Below the pieces are notes generated by a model. The model was not told where the DNA came from. It saw only the letters and a list, made by a program, of their open reading frames with translations, and searched no databases. The translations under genes and the position numbers were made by a program. A stretch of 64,000 nt of DNA from Candidatus Thalassolituus haligoni (GTDB lineage Bacteria; Pseudomonadota; Gammaproteobacteria; Pseudomonadales; Oceanobacteraceae). Of this stretch, positions 9,901 through 18,641 are shown one piece after another; the stretch's first letter is position 1; the number at the start of each line of letters is the position of its first letter. The stretch lies in NCBI RefSeq assembly GCF_041222825.1, contig NZ_CP139482.1, positions 1,147,001 through 1,211,000 of the forward strand. The letters are read 5' to 3'.

Positions 9901-12146
9901 TCTACCGTCAGGCTCAGTTCTACCGTGGCCCGATCCTGCTTTTCGTAGTACCAGCCCCGGTTGCTGTTATAACGCCAGTCGTAGTCCGGGTTGGTATTGA
10001 TCAGCCGTACCGTGACCTGACTGGCAGCAAACAACTGATCGCTGCCGTCGGTCATGAGGAGTTCAAAATGGGCCATACCATTGGCAGGAGCACGGTCGTC
10101 AAACAGCGGTTTGACACCAACCAGTTGCTGCTCCGGTAACCAGATTTCTTTCTGCCGTCGTACCACTGGCCGACCGCCACTTTCAAACAGGCTGGCGGTA
10201 ATGGTCACCGCCATGGGAGTGGGGGACGCCGACCAGCTGTTGGCAATATTCAGATCCAGTTTGCCTTGCGTATCCAGCGTGTGTTCAAGCTGACTCTGAC
10301 TGTTCCAGTCGGTTGCGCCAGCGTTACCAAACACGTAGTCGGGCCAGTGTTCGAATGGCCGCAGTTCGGGTTTGATGTCCAGCGCCGCCTGCAAACGATT
10401 GCCAGCGGCAGGGGCACCGTACAAATACTCGCCCAGTAGCGGCACAATCAGGTTGCCTGCACCGGTATGTTGGTTGGCATCGCTGCGGGTGGCCTGCGGG
10501 TGCCAGCTGATTTTCAGCCGCTCTGGCATAAAGTCTTCGACCTTGAATTGATAGCGGCTGGTGCTGTTGTCTGGCAGCTTGATGCTGACGTTCCAGTTCC
10601 CTGTCATGGCGTCTGCTGCCAACGGCAAGGACCAATGGTAGTAACCGGCGTCCTCTGCCGCCAGCGACAGGGTTTTGACCTGTTGGCCATCGGGACGCGT
10701 GAACACGGCCTTGAGCTTGGGTAGCCGGATTTTTTCGCCATCCGGGCCGCGCAGCAAGGCTGAGAATTCAGCGGTTTCACCACCGCGATACAAATCCCGT
10801 GGGCTGTAAATAAACAGCTCCTGCTGGTGGGCCGGGCGCTGGCTGAAGTGAAAATCGGACAAATCGAGGGCGCTGGTGTTCAGTGACAACAGGCTGACCG
10901 AGGTGCCTTTACGCACCACCAGAGTAGCGCCAGTATTATTACGATTGAGTAACGTACGGCGGATACTCAGTTGTCCATCGCGATTGGTGTTGCCGAGTTT
11001 AATGGAGGAACCGTCTTGCCCTAATAATTCAACCGTTGCAGCGGCAATTGGCAGGGTGGTTTCCAGGCTTTGCACCAGTAATTCGGCCTGGTTGGCGTAC
11101 TGATGCAGGTGCAAGCCAATATCGGTGAGACTGTAGTAAGTGGTCGCCAGCTGGTTTTCAAAGGTGCCTGGGGCTTGCATCACCACCAGATACACCCCTG
11201 GCGTAGCCAGCTCGGGAATATCACGCACGGGCAGGTTTATCTGGCGACGGTGATTTTGTTCATCGGTCAGTTTGAAGCGGCCTTCGTATTTCAGCTCTGC
11301 CAGCTTGGCCAGCTTATTAAGATTCCACTGGGAGGCGCGTGTGCCGTGACCCAGGTAGCGGCTGATCTGGTTGAGCTTGTCATCGTGCAAGCGGAAAAAA
11401 CTGACGTTGGCTTCGGCTACATTCTGGGTAATCACCGGCAGCCCTTGTTGACTACTGAATGCCAATACCCGGCCATCGCTGGCGAACTCCAGGCTGGCTG
11501 GAGCCGCCTGGGTTGTGACGGTTGCTCGGCTGGCACTGTTTAATACGGAGTCGTTGATGCCTTTTAACCCGGCGTTCACGGTCAGGCGATATTGGGTTTG
11601 TGGTTCTGCGTCAAGCATATACAGGTTGCGACGATCGTCAGACAGTATCCAGCTTTTGCCCTTGCGGCTGTTAACGCTGATGTACTCTGCAAATGATTGA
11701 CGCTCGTCCAGTGGCACGGAAAACTGAATATGTACCGTACTACCACCGTCGTAGCTGGCTTCGCTGATGCGCACAACTGTAAGAGGAATACCGGCGTAGC
11801 GTTGTTCAAGATCGTCGGATACTGGCTCCGTTACGTTTGATCCAGGCTCGCTTGATTCTGGTGTTACGGATGCAACGTACTCTACCTGTGTGTCATCAGA
11901 TGCTGGCTGTCGCAGCGGTGTGGGTTCAGCGGTTAGGTTCGGGTTGACTGTGACTGGTTCCGATTCGGAGGTGACCGTGGGTGTTTCACCTGCAAGCTGT
12001 TTGGGCGGTGGCTCTTTGGATGGGGATTCTTTGGGCAGTGGCTCTTTGGATGGAGGCTCTGGATCCGATGGGTCACAGCCGACGATGCTGAAAAGACCAA
12101 TCAATACCAGGCTAGCGAAAGCCCGTCGCAGTAACTTGCTGGACAT
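6930..12146 (-). CDS. Bacterial alpha-2-macroglobulin lipoprotein (YfhM-like)
   Basis: A very large (1738 residues) periplasmic protease trap. The N-terminus is a lipoprotein signal ending in SIVGC, followed by a Pro/Glu/Ser-rich linker. The long body of macroglobulin-like beta domains contains the MG-type 'LYRGGETAEFSALLRG' strand. The thioester motif is intact: YPYGCLEQSVSS with Cys1261 and Gln1264. A following alpha-helical thioester domain and receptor-binding-like C-terminus complete it. The family covalently captures attacking proteases and protects PBP1C, encoded immediately downstream with an 8-bp overlap. A repeated QPNSQPNSQPNSQ tract (around 9,600) comes from a 12-bp DNA repeat and may vary in copy number. 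Confidence 0.95.
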   Translation of the reverse strand: MSSKLLRRAFASLVLIGLFSIVGCDPSDPEPPSKEPLPKESPSKEPPPKQLAGETPTVTSESEPVTVNPNLTAEPTPLRQPASDDTQVEYVASVTPESSEPGSNVTEPVSDDLEQRYAGIPLTVVRISEASYDGGSTVHIQFSVPLDERQSFAEYISVNSRKGKSWILSDDRRNLYMLDAEPQTQYRLTVNAGLKGINDSVLNSASRATVTTQAAPASLEFASDGRVLAFSSQQGLPVITQNVAEANVSFFRLHDDKLNQISRYLGHGTRASQWNLNKLAKLAELKYEGRFKLTDEQNHRRQINLPVRDIPELATPGVYLVVMQAPGTFENQLATTYYSLTDIGLHLHQYANQAELLVQSLETTLPIAAATVELLGQDGSSIKLGNTNRDGQLSIRRTLLNRNNTGATLVVRKGTSVSLLSLNTSALDLSDFHFSQRPAHQQELFIYSPRDLYRGGETAEFSALLRGPDGEKIRLPKLKAVFTRPDGQQVKTLSLAAEDAGYYHWSLPLAADAMTGNWNVSIKLPDNSTSRYQFKVEDFMPERLKISWHPQATRSDANQHTGAGNLIVPLLGEYLYGAPAAGNRLQAALDIKPELRPFEHWPDYVFGNAGATDWNSQSQLEHTLDTQGKLDLNIANSWSASPTPMAVTITASLFESGGRPVVRRQKEIWLPEQQLVGVKPLFDDRAPANGMAHFELLMTDGSDQLFAASQVTVRLINTNPDYDWRYNSNRGWYYEKQDRATVELSLTVDLSASQPTRIAVPVDWGHYRLEVQNPHNGQTAVLTFESGYTWYGQYAQNRQGNARPRQVTLAWDKGGYEGGDVARLSITPPSAAEQSLAQPNSQPNSQPNSQSSAQPTPQPTSQALVMVEADTLLWLKRIDLSSQGGQVDIPIDPGWKRHDLYVTVLYLQPADSQKRITPTRAVGLIHLPLDRRDRQLTIESNAPAKWLPDRTVNVDLQVTDNQQQPVQKAWVTLAAVDVGVLSVSRFDTPDPFRFFFEPRRYAVDLFDLYSQVIDFNNSQPATLNFGGDAAMARGGDMARSQVHIVSLFSGKVAVVNGVARIPLQLPDFNGRLRLMAVAFTDHAFGHLEQEVTVAAPVVTQLSMPRFAGMDDDAQIALDVTNLSGKSLTLTVTADASGAVEFQTEPHTLTLANQQKQTLVYPFKATYPEAASLGDIEFRMQVTGLQEYPIDRRWTLVSRPTLPAYTEFARGRLSSNEQLQLSAEQLTGLDARYISTQLTLDEQVNLNPHRQLDQLLHYPYGCLEQSVSSSYPWLIVGQQQIDVFNNGTSRSAHPISREQAMEAGIQRIIKKVRSSGGFSLWSSDDPYEQHWLTAYTTQFLIDAKTHGFDVDQQIIDKALTRLHDYIRGRAENAERWNDDASLYRFVYRAYAAYVLARQQRITLTDVRKLSNAKPANATPLALVQLALAARQLGDNALANQLMQQAQHAKRPSHMYIGDYGSPIRDQAAIAALLMANGMEPAWADDLLLALETELRRRRYLSTQERIQLLNASQQQAQQPSPNTPAWQANLSYADISHDLSGTHMKRFHYDDPTVLQGLSLTNTGAESVSAELAVQGYRELASQQSSGNVAIERHYYSRTGEPIALTDQPLRLATGDLILVELRIASTQYRPDLMAVDLLPAGLELENQNLLDSQSVADILVDSTSVADWTRNNGVLHQEYRDDRFIAALETGAHRSSRVFYLARAVTPGKYRIPGPLLEDMYDPEVRSVGANAHWLIIE

Positions 12147-12391
12147 GGAAATGCCTTCCTTTGCTGCCGTGTTGTGTGGGCAGGATTAAGCCATATTCAC
12201 ATCCTCCCGGCCAGTGGCGTGCCGATGGGCGATTGATATTTCTGCACCAAATATCGACCTGCGAGCGGTTCCAATCGGGATCAAAATACCATCGTTAATA
12301 TCTCATATTGATAAGTTTGCCACATTTTATTTGATGCAAATGAACCCAATTCCCCGATTCATTGTCTCGGGGTCTTTATCTTGAATCGGAG

Positions 12392-12419
12392 TTGTTGTCA
12401 TCGGATAGTCGTGTAAAAT
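12392..12419 (+). promoter_or_regulatory. Candidate sigma-70 promoter in the 339-bp divergent gap
   Basis: TTGTTG (12392-12397) and TAAAAT (12414-12419) are spaced by 16 bp, about 65 bp before the start at 12486. The rest of the gap 12147-12485 shows only AT-rich sequence that should also hold the minus-strand promoter of the macroglobulin gene; I see no other gene in it. Confidence 0.35.
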
Positions 12420-12485
12420 CTGTCCAATAACAGATAGACCAGTACAAACGGGTAGGGGCTTGCCTGCCCTGGGAGGCGTGTGTAA

Positions 12486-13844
12486 ATGACGGCACTAAGA
12501 CATTCCTTAATGGCCTTCGGGCTGTTGGGAGTCATGGGTTTGACCGCCTGTGGTGGCGGTGGCGGGGATAACCCGGAAGAGGTTCAGAGCGTCTCGGTGA
12601 CCGGTGTTGCAGTGAAGGGCCCTTTGGCCCAGGCAAGCGTTGCCGTGTACCGGTTGGATGTCAATGCCAGCGACCTGAAAGGGGCGCTGATTGCTGAAGG
12701 CCAAACGGCTGATACCTCGTTTATCGACAGTCTGTCGATAACACCGGATTTAGCCGGTCAAGCGTTGCTGGTTGAATTCAGCAGCTCGACGTCCACAACC
12801 GATATCAATACCGGCGTAACGCCGCTGATCCGTCGTTTTAAAACGGTGATTGATGCGGATACTGTCTTGTCCGGCGGTTCTGTGTACGCCTCACCACTGA
12901 CCAGCCTGGCGGTTAGCCTCGCGCAGTTACAGGCAGACACGGCGTCACCGTATGCCGGTAATGGCGATGGCATTATTTCCGCTGCGGAATTTGACAGTGC
13001 ATTGGACATTGCTGTTCAGCAAGTGCTATCGACCCTCGGCTTTGGCTGGAAAACCAGCGCAGATCTGCTTAATACCCCACCTCTGGTGACCAGCGAAGCG
13101 GCCAGCGACGACGAATTGCAGCAAGTGCTGTTGTGCCGTCAGGCGATCGAGAGTGTGGCCGTAGTGGCTAACGACATTGCTACCCAGCTGCTGGCTGGCA
13201 ATGCCACTGCCGAACAGGTGTTCGATGTGCTGGCGCTGGATTTGACCAATGGGATAATCGACGGTCGTTCCAGCAGTGGTGCTATCGAACTGTTCAGCTC
13301 GGTATCCAGCGATGACCTGCAGGCGGTTGTGGAAGAGGACGTCAGCAGCAAGCTGATTCCGGGCACCAACGTCACCGTCGGCAATGTTGAAGCGCTACTG
13401 GTGTCGGAAACGGCCACCACACTGGTGACCCAATCGACCACTCCGCTCAGTGACGGCACGGTCAGCAGCGAACCGGAAGCCGCCAATGCTGAAGCCGACA
13501 TCGACGGCGATGGCGTGGCAGACAGCGAAGACGCCTTTCCCCAAGACGCTACCGAAACCACCGACAGCGATTCTGATGGAGTGGGCGACAACTCAGATGC
13601 CTTTCCGCATGACAGCACCGAAACCATCGATTCCGACAGCGATGGCCTCGGCGACAACTCCGACCCATATCCCAACAGCGTCGATGGAGATGCCGACGGT
13701 ATTGATGATCCATTAGACAACTGCCCGACCTTGGCGAACGCCGACCAGGCAGATGACGATCAAAACGGAACCGGTGATGCGTGTGAGCCGAGCAGCGGCA
13801 GCAGCTGGGACAATTTCAACTGGGACGAAGCCAACTGGCAATAA
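12486..13844 (+). CDS. Exported lipoprotein with thrombospondin-type-3-like calcium repeats
   Basis: The 452-residue product starts with a lipoprotein signal ending in MGLTACGGGGG, predicting lipid anchoring at the outer membrane. Residues 40-310 form a Ser/Thr/Ala-rich domain I cannot name, resembling a carboxypeptidase-regulatory or Ig-like module near 'VKGPLAQASVAVYRLD'. From about residue 335 there are at least four acidic repeats such as DIDGDGVADSEDAFP and 'DSDSDGVGDNSDAFP', typical calcium-binding TSP3 repeats, ending at 'DNCPTLANADQADDD..GTGDACEP'. The tail closes with alternating W/N/D residues (WDNFNWDEANW). The next gene, 44 bp downstream, is also exported and may be a partner. Function unknown. 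Confidence 0.8.
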   Translation: MTALRHSLMAFGLLGVMGLTACGGGGGDNPEEVQSVSVTGVAVKGPLAQASVAVYRLDVNASDLKGALIAEGQTADTSFIDSLSITPDLAGQALLVEFSSSTSTTDINTGVTPLIRRFKTVIDADTVLSGGSVYASPLTSLAVSLAQLQADTASPYAGNGDGIISAAEFDSALDIAVQQVLSTLGFGWKTSADLLNTPPLVTSEAASDDELQQVLLCRQAIESVAVVANDIATQLLAGNATAEQVFDVLALDLTNGIIDGRSSSGAIELFSSVSSDDLQAVVEEDVSSKLIPGTNVTVGNVEALLVSETATTLVTQSTTPLSDGTVSSEPEAANAEADIDGDGVADSEDAFPQDATETTDSDSDGVGDNSDAFPHDSTETIDSDSDGLGDNSDPYPNSVDGDADGIDDPLDNCPTLANADQADDDQNGTGDACEPSSGSSWDNFNWDEANWQ

Positions 13845-13888
13845 GTCAGTACTGCGGCCCAACGAACACAACGAATTTGGAGCAAATT

Positions 13889-14593
13889 ATGAAAACTCGG
13901 AGCATTTCAGTCATTTCCCTGATGATGTTGTCGATGGCGATTGCACCGCTGGTGGCCAAGGCTGGTACGGTGGATACGTCGGGCGTTACCACCTTCAGCG
14001 CCGGTTCCGCAGCAAAAGCCTCGGAAGTGAACGGCAACTTCAGCACCGTGATCACTGCGGTGAATGACAACGCATCCAGCCTGGCCGCTTTACAATCCAG
14101 TATTGAAGCCCTGCAAACCCAGCTGGAATCCATGCCGACCAAAGTAACCGACGTGTCCGATCTGGTTGGCCGTACCTATTGCATGATCCAGGATCACAGC
14201 GCCGGGCGTTACGAGGGCAATAACTACGCCAGCGTCAATTTCGCCAGTGAAACCTCCACCGTTACGGTGACCAGCGAAACCCAGCTATCGATCACCGGCG
14301 TGTCGTCGGATGAAGCAGAACTGGGCTTGCAGCTGAGTCAATACAGCTACAACGGCAGTGACGTGGATGGTCTGCAGGGGACACTGGAAGCCTATCAGGA
14401 GCCGGAATCTTATAATGGCACCATCAACAGCCTGAGCAACGGTGAGCTGTCGGTGACCGTCGGCAGCGATACCATCCAGTTTTACGTCAGCAAATACGGC
14501 GACGTGATGATCGGCCGTTCATTCACTGACGACAGTAGCGCCGCACCGGCTGAAATGTGGAACACCACCGCCGTACTGGTGGAGTGCCAGTAG
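13889..14593 (+). CDS. Exported protein of unknown function with short coiled coil
   Basis: A 234-residue product. The ATG at 13889 is chosen because GGAG precedes it by about 9 bp and it opens a standard signal peptide ending around VAKA. After the signal comes 'FSAGSAAKASEVNGNFSTV', a motif I have seen in many exported gammaproteobacterial proteins, followed by a predicted helix 'SLAALQSSIEALQTQLES' able to form a coiled coil. The rest is a Ser/Thr-rich beta domain with cysteines near 'GRTYCMIQD' and the C-terminus, possibly disulfide-bonded. A terminator follows. It probably shares a transcript with the TSP3-repeat lipoprotein. No function can be assigned. Confidence 0.75.
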   Translation: MKTRSISVISLMMLSMAIAPLVAKAGTVDTSGVTTFSAGSAAKASEVNGNFSTVITAVNDNASSLAALQSSIEALQTQLESMPTKVTDVSDLVGRTYCMIQDHSAGRYEGNNYASVNFASETSTVTVTSETQLSITGVSSDEAELGLQLSQYSYNGSDVDGLQGTLEAYQEPESYNGTINSLSNGELSVTVGSDTIQFYVSKYGDVMIGRSFTDDSSAAPAEMWNTTAVLVECQ

Positions 14594-14639
14594 GAGTGCC
14601 AGTAATAGAGCAATAGCGGGATTCCGGCCTGAACTGGCT

Positions 14640-14679
14640 AAAAGGGCGGCATATCGATAGAATGTCGCCCTTTTCTTTT
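14640..14679 (+). terminator. Rho-independent terminator before argG
   Basis: AAAAGGGCGGCAT (14640-14652) pairs with ATGTCGCCCTTTT (14662-14674) with one G-T pair and is followed by a T-rich run to 14679. It closes the exported-protein transcript. Confidence 0.85.
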
Positions 14680-14750
14680 GCCCGGTTGTTTCATCATGTT
14701 CTGATTGAAATACCGGAGCCTTCCAAGGCTGAATTCATCTGGAGAATTTC

Positions 14751-15968
14751 ATGTCAGACATCAAAAAAGTGGTGCTGGCCTATTCCGGTGGTCTGGATAC
14801 ATCTGTGATCGCCAAATGGCTGCAAACCGAATACAACTGCGAAGTCGTCACCTTCACCGCCGACCTGGGTCAGGGCGAAGAAGTCGAACCGGCACGCGCC
14901 AAGGCCGAAGCACTTGGTATTAAAGAAATCTTTATCGACGACCTGCGTGAAGAATTTGCCCGTGACTTCGTCTTTCCGATGTTCCGTGCCAACACCATCT
15001 ACGAAGGTGAGTACCTGCTGGGTACCTCCATTGCGCGCCCATTGATCGCCAAGCGTCTGATTGAAATCGCCAACGCAACCGGTGCCGATGCCATTGCTCA
15101 CGGCGCGACCGGCAAAGGCAACGACCAGGTGCGTTTTGAACTGGGTGCCTATGCCCTCAAGCCCGGCGTTAAAGTAATTGCCCCATGGCGCGAATGGGAT
15201 CTGACTTCCCGTGAAACCCTGATGGCCTACTGCGACGAGCACGACATCAAGGTCGAAAAGAAAGCCGGTAAAAAGTCGCCATACTCCATGGACGCCAACC
15301 TGCTGCACATCTCCTACGAAGGCGACATCCTGGAAAACCCATGGAACGAGCCAGAAGAAGACATGTGGCTGTGGTCTGTTTCGCCGGAAAAGGCCCCGGA
15401 TGAACCGACCTACCTGACCATCAGCTTCAAGAACGGTGACCCGGTAGCCATCGACGGCGTTGATAAATCCCCGGCGACCATCATGGAAGAACTGAACAAG
15501 GTCGGCGGCGAAAACGGCATTGGCCGTGTCGACATCGTTGAAAACCGCTACGTCGGCATGAAAGCCCGTGGTTGTTACGAAACCCCAGCCGGTACGGTAC
15601 TGCTGAAAGCACACCGCGCCATCGAGTCGATTACGCTGGATCGTGAAGCCGCGCACCTGAAAGACGAATTGATGCCGAAATACGCCAACCTGATCTACAA
15701 CGGTTACTGGTGGTCTCCAGAACGTAAAATGCTGCAAGCCGCCATCGACGACACCCAATCAGTGGTAAACGGCGACGTCCGCGTAAAACTGTACAAAGGC
15801 AACGTGATCGTAGTTGGCCGCCAGTCTGAAGGTTCACTGTTCGACGAAGCCATCGCTACCTTCGAAGACGATGCCGGTGCCTACGACCAGAAAGACGCCG
15901 CAGGCTTTATCAAGCTCAACGCCCTGCGTCTGCGTACTGCTGCCAAAAAAGGCCGCAGCATGCTGTAA
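14751..15968 (+). CDS. argG: Argininosuccinate synthase
   Basis: ATP-dependent joining of citrulline and aspartate to argininosuccinate, the penultimate step of arginine synthesis in the cytoplasm. The 405-residue length is standard for the type I enzyme. The PP-loop nucleotide motif is [11 protein letters not shown] (residues 9-19). Other conserved blocks are '[13 protein letters not shown]', '[11 protein letters not shown]' and 'GNDPVAIDG'-like sequence. A GGAG lies a few bases before the ATG. Adjacent motY–pyrC–rnt matches the Pseudomonas order apart from the insertion of pbpC, the macroglobulin and two exported proteins. Confidence 0.98.
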   Translation: MSDIKKVVLAYSGGLDTSVIAKWLQTEYNCEVVTFTADLGQGEEVEPARAKAEALGIKEIFIDDLREEFARDFVFPMFRANTIYEGEYLLGTSIARPLIAKRLIEIANATGADAIAHGATGKGNDQVRFELGAYALKPGVKVIAPWREWDLTSRETLMAYCDEHDIKVEKKAGKKSPYSMDANLLHISYEGDILENPWNEPEEDMWLWSVSPEKAPDEPTYLTISFKNGDPVAIDGVDKSPATIMEELNKVGGENGIGRVDIVENRYVGMKARGCYETPAGTVLLKAHRAIESITLDREAAHLKDELMPKYANLIYNGYWWSPERKMLQAAIDDTQSVVNGDVRVKLYKGNVIVVGRQSEGSLFDEAIATFEDDAGAYDQKDAAGFIKLNALRLRTAAKKGRSML

Positions 15969-16033
15969 GGCGTTGCTGGATATCAGGCATTTGATGTTGG
16001 GCGTCTCGGCCTGAATCCGGCAAGACAGAACAC

Positions 16034-16060
16034 AACGGGAGCATCGGCTCCCGTTTTGTT
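16034..16060 (+). terminator. Rho-independent terminator of argG
   Basis: AACGGGAGC (16034-16042), loop ATCG, then GCTCCCGTT (16047-16055) running into TTTTGTTT. A strong canonical terminator 66 bp after the argG stop. Confidence 0.9.
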
Positions 16061-16544
16061 TGGTCCAGGGTCTGACTTGCTGCCGCGATTGTGGTTTCGC
16101 TCTGGACGGTTGCTGATTGATGCCAATATTGACATCTTCCTACCTTGGTCGAGGACGATCGTTTTACCGACCACAAGTCGTATGCGTCAGCAGAGCGAGG
16201 ATGAGTCGCGCTGAGGCAGCCCGGAAATAACGCCGGAGTATCCACCACGAGACATCGAACTGACAAGCCAGCCGGTTTGGCGTATGCCCTTGGACGGCAT
16301 CGGGTTGCGGGGCCATTGCAGATGTCTGCACCGGATGTTTCAAATGCGACCACATCCGTTTGGACAATGGGCCACCCGGGTGGGTTGGGCATATAATCCG
16401 TGAACAAAAATAAAAGCAAATTGTTGTAGTCGCTGATCGGATTGTCTGGCGTTTGCCCGGAGCTGTGGCTCACGGCGGCGACAGACTGAGCCTTGCTGAC
16501 ATCTCTGTCGTGTCGGAATGGCCAGCGCACAGGAGACATCAGGC
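16061..16544 (+). other. Gene-free stretch between argG and the catabolic island
   Basis: About 480 bp with no supported gene. Open frames on the minus strand here are Arg/Pro-rich, lack a plausible ribosome binding site and match nothing I know. A TATAAT-like box is at 16392-16397 but has no partner at the right distance. This is where core chromosome gives way to the AraC/monooxygenase cluster. Confidence 0.6.
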
Positions 16545-17432
16545 ATGGCGACACTGATCACCCCACGAGACCTGCCCACCTGGGTGCCCGGACGTGTGCT
16601 TTCCGCCAGCGATGGCCAGGGCTGGAAGGATGTCGCTCATCGGGCTTATCTCTATACCGGTCTCGACGTGCTCATTCCTGCCATGGATTGTTTCATGATC
16701 GTCCGCTATCGGGGTGGTGATACTCCTATGGATCGCTGCCTTGATGGGCGCTGGACGCGCAAAACCTGCACCCCGGGCGATTTTTCGCTGCTGACCCGGT
16801 CGACTCATTCCCACTGGCACTGGACCCAGTGCATCGATGTCGCGCACACCTACTTGTCCGATGCACTCATGTCCCGGGTAGCGACCGACATCGTCGAACG
16901 TGATGTGGCGGAAGTGCGACTGCATGATGTGCTTCAGGCGCAAGACCAGGTGGTGACGCAGATCACCGATGCCATCATGGCCGAGGCCAAACAACAGGGT
17001 GTGGGCGGTGCCTTGTACGCTGAGGCCCTGTCGATTCAGTTGGCAGTGCACTTGATTCGACAGTATGCCGAAGTGAGTTTTCGCGGCGAGGCGGTGGGCG
17101 GTGTGTTGTCACCGACGCTGATGCGACGCCTTGACGAGTTCATCGACACGCATCTGCACGAGGGGATCACCATCGAACGCATGGCGATGATCGCCGGTCT
17201 GGGGGTCTGGACCTTCACCAGGCATTTTCGGGAAAGTGCGGGAGTTTCCCCCTACGAATACGTGATCCGGCGTCGCGTTGAGCGCGCCACCCGGCTGCTC
17301 ACGGGCAGCCAGCGTGCCATCAAGGAGATTGCCGCCGATTGCGGATTTTCCGATCAGGCGCACCTGACTCGGGCGTTGCGTGCGCGTCAGGGCATGACTC
17401 CGGCGCAGCTGCGGCGTGACGCAGGGCGTTGA
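16545..17432 (+). CDS. AraC-family transcriptional regulator
   Basis: A 295-residue DNA-binding protein. The ATG at 16545 has AGGAG ending 9 bp upstream and is preferred over the in-frame ATG at 16518. The N-terminal ~180 residues form an effector domain without a clear family signature. The C-terminal double helix-turn-helix runs through 'ITIERMAMIAGLGVWTFTRHF' (in part) and 'RAIKEIAADCGFSDQAHLTRA', ending with 'RQGMTPAQLRR', the canonical AraC signature. It is convergent with the monooxygenase operon and is its likely activator, responding to a ketone or alcohol substrate; this is inference from position only. Confidence 0.9.
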   Translation: MATLITPRDLPTWVPGRVLSASDGQGWKDVAHRAYLYTGLDVLIPAMDCFMIVRYRGGDTPMDRCLDGRWTRKTCTPGDFSLLTRSTHSHWHWTQCIDVAHTYLSDALMSRVATDIVERDVAEVRLHDVLQAQDQVVTQITDAIMAEAKQQGVGGALYAEALSIQLAVHLIRQYAEVSFRGEAVGGVLSPTLMRRLDEFIDTHLHEGITIERMAMIAGLGVWTFTRHFRESAGVSPYEYVIRRRVERATRLLTGSQRAIKEIAADCGFSDQAHLTRALRARQGMTPAQLRRDAGR

Positions 17433-17444
17433 GACGACAGCACG

Positions 17445-17478
17445 AAAAAAGGCCGGGTGCCGTTCTGGGCACCCGGCC
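17445..17478 (-). terminator. Terminator between AraC gene and hydrolase operon
   Basis: GGCCGGGTGCC (17451-17461) pairs perfectly with GGCACCCGGCC (17468-17478). Read on the minus strand it ends in a T run (complement of AAAAAA at 17445-17450), so it mainly terminates the minus-strand operon, while also lying just after the AraC gene. Confidence 0.85.
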
Positions 17479-17542
17479 AAGGCGCTGCGACGCTTGCCTC
17501 TATCCGCCGCTGGACAGAGCTACGTCAGAAGCGGAGAGCGTG

Positions 17543-18592
17543 TCATGACACGGAACAGGACAATAATGCTGAAAGATTCCGGTCGAGTTCGGTCATCATG
17601 TTGGCATCGGTGCCAAACAGCCCCAGATGGCCGTCGATGCTGCTCAAGGGATGGAACTCACTGCCGGCGATGAGTTGCTGCTCGGCCAGGCAGTCGTTGG
17701 GCGGGAAGAACATGTCGTGGCTGATCGGCATCACGAAGGTGTGAGCGGTGATGCGGCTGAGTGCCTCGGCCAGACTGCCTCCGGTATGTCGGCTGACGTC
17801 GCCACGCTGCCATTTCCATGCCATGCACAGCAGGTTGTTCGGGTCCATAGGCCCGAAGTAGCCGGTCATGAATTCGTCCACGAACGCGTCCATGTCGGCA
17901 AAGCCGAGGACCCGGTGCCGGCCGGCGCGGAAAAACTCGGTGCTCCAGCCCATGACCGCCCACAGCTTGGCATGCCGCTTCAGACCGGCGGCCACGTCGG
18001 CCGCTGTTTTGTAGCGCCCATCGCTGAATCCCGGGTCGGTGGTGATGGTTTCGATCAGGGTCTCGGCATACAGGAAGTCGTGCTCGGTGTTTTTTGCCGT
18101 GCCGGCAATCGGCGCGGCACGCAGCACCATCTGCGGATAACGGACCGCCCACTCGTAGGTCTGCTGTGCGCCCATGGAGCCGCCGACCACGAGTTGCAGT
18201 TTTTCGATGCCGAAGTGCTCGGTCAGCAAGCGGTGCTGGGCGCGCACGTCATCACCGATGCGCACACGCGGAAAATCCGGCCCCGCGATAGGCTCTGGTG
18301 CATTGCTGGGTGAAGTGGACAAGCCATTACCGATCTGATTGACCACGATGATGCAGTAACGTGACGGATCCAGCGCCCGGCCTTCGCCGATGTAGGCATC
18401 GCCCATGATCTTGCTGGTGCCCGAGTACCAGGTGGGCACCAGAATGGCGTTGTCGCGCGCCTCATTGAGCGTGCCGTGCATGGCCACCGCCAGCTGGCAG
18501 TGTTCGATGACACCGCCTTCTTCCAGTTCGAGACGGCCAATATCGATCAGCTCGAAGGGGCCGTGGCTGTCCTGCGTGTAGTAGTTGTTCAT
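17543..18592 (-). CDS. Alpha/beta hydrolase of the homoserine acetyltransferase (MetX)-like type
   Basis: A 349-residue alpha/beta-hydrolase. The nucleophile elbow is LVVGGSMGAQQTYEWA (Ser in GxSxG form GGSMGA), the acid lies in 'PISHDMFFP' and the catalytic histidine in 'SIDGHLGLFG'. The strand 'CIIVVNQIGNGLSTSPSN' is typical of MetX-fold proteins, which include acyltransferases and hydrolases. As third gene after the monooxygenase and dehydrogenase, it most plausibly cleaves the ester or lactone formed by the monooxygenase, but a true acyltransferase cannot be excluded. It begins 49 bp after the dehydrogenase stop. Confidence 0.85.
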   Translation of the reverse strand: MNNYYTQDSHGPFELIDIGRLELEEGGVIEHCQLAVAMHGTLNEARDNAILVPTWYSGTSKIMGDAYIGEGRALDPSRYCIIVVNQIGNGLSTSPSNAPEPIAGPDFPRVRIGDDVRAQHRLLTEHFGIEKLQLVVGGSMGAQQTYEWAVRYPQMVLRAAPIAGTAKNTEHDFLYAETLIETITTDPGFSDGRYKTAADVAAGLKRHAKLWAVMGWSTEFFRAGRHRVLGFADMDAFVDEFMTGYFGPMDPNNLLCMAWKWQRGDVSRHTGGSLAEALSRITAHTFVMPISHDMFFPPNDCLAEQQLIAGSEFHPLSSIDGHLGLFGTDANMMTELDRNLSALLSCSVS

Positions 18593-18641
18593 GGCAATAT
18601 CTCATCTGTGAGTGCCCCGGCCGCTGCCGGAGCGTGAGAGT

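Noticed and set aside
14754..15758. 334-codon minus-strand ORF
   Set aside because: Shadow of argG, which has complete family signatures on the plus strand.
15916..16554. Minus-strand ORFs downstream of argG
   Set aside because: They overlap the argG end and its terminator, have low-complexity Arg/Pro composition and no motif.
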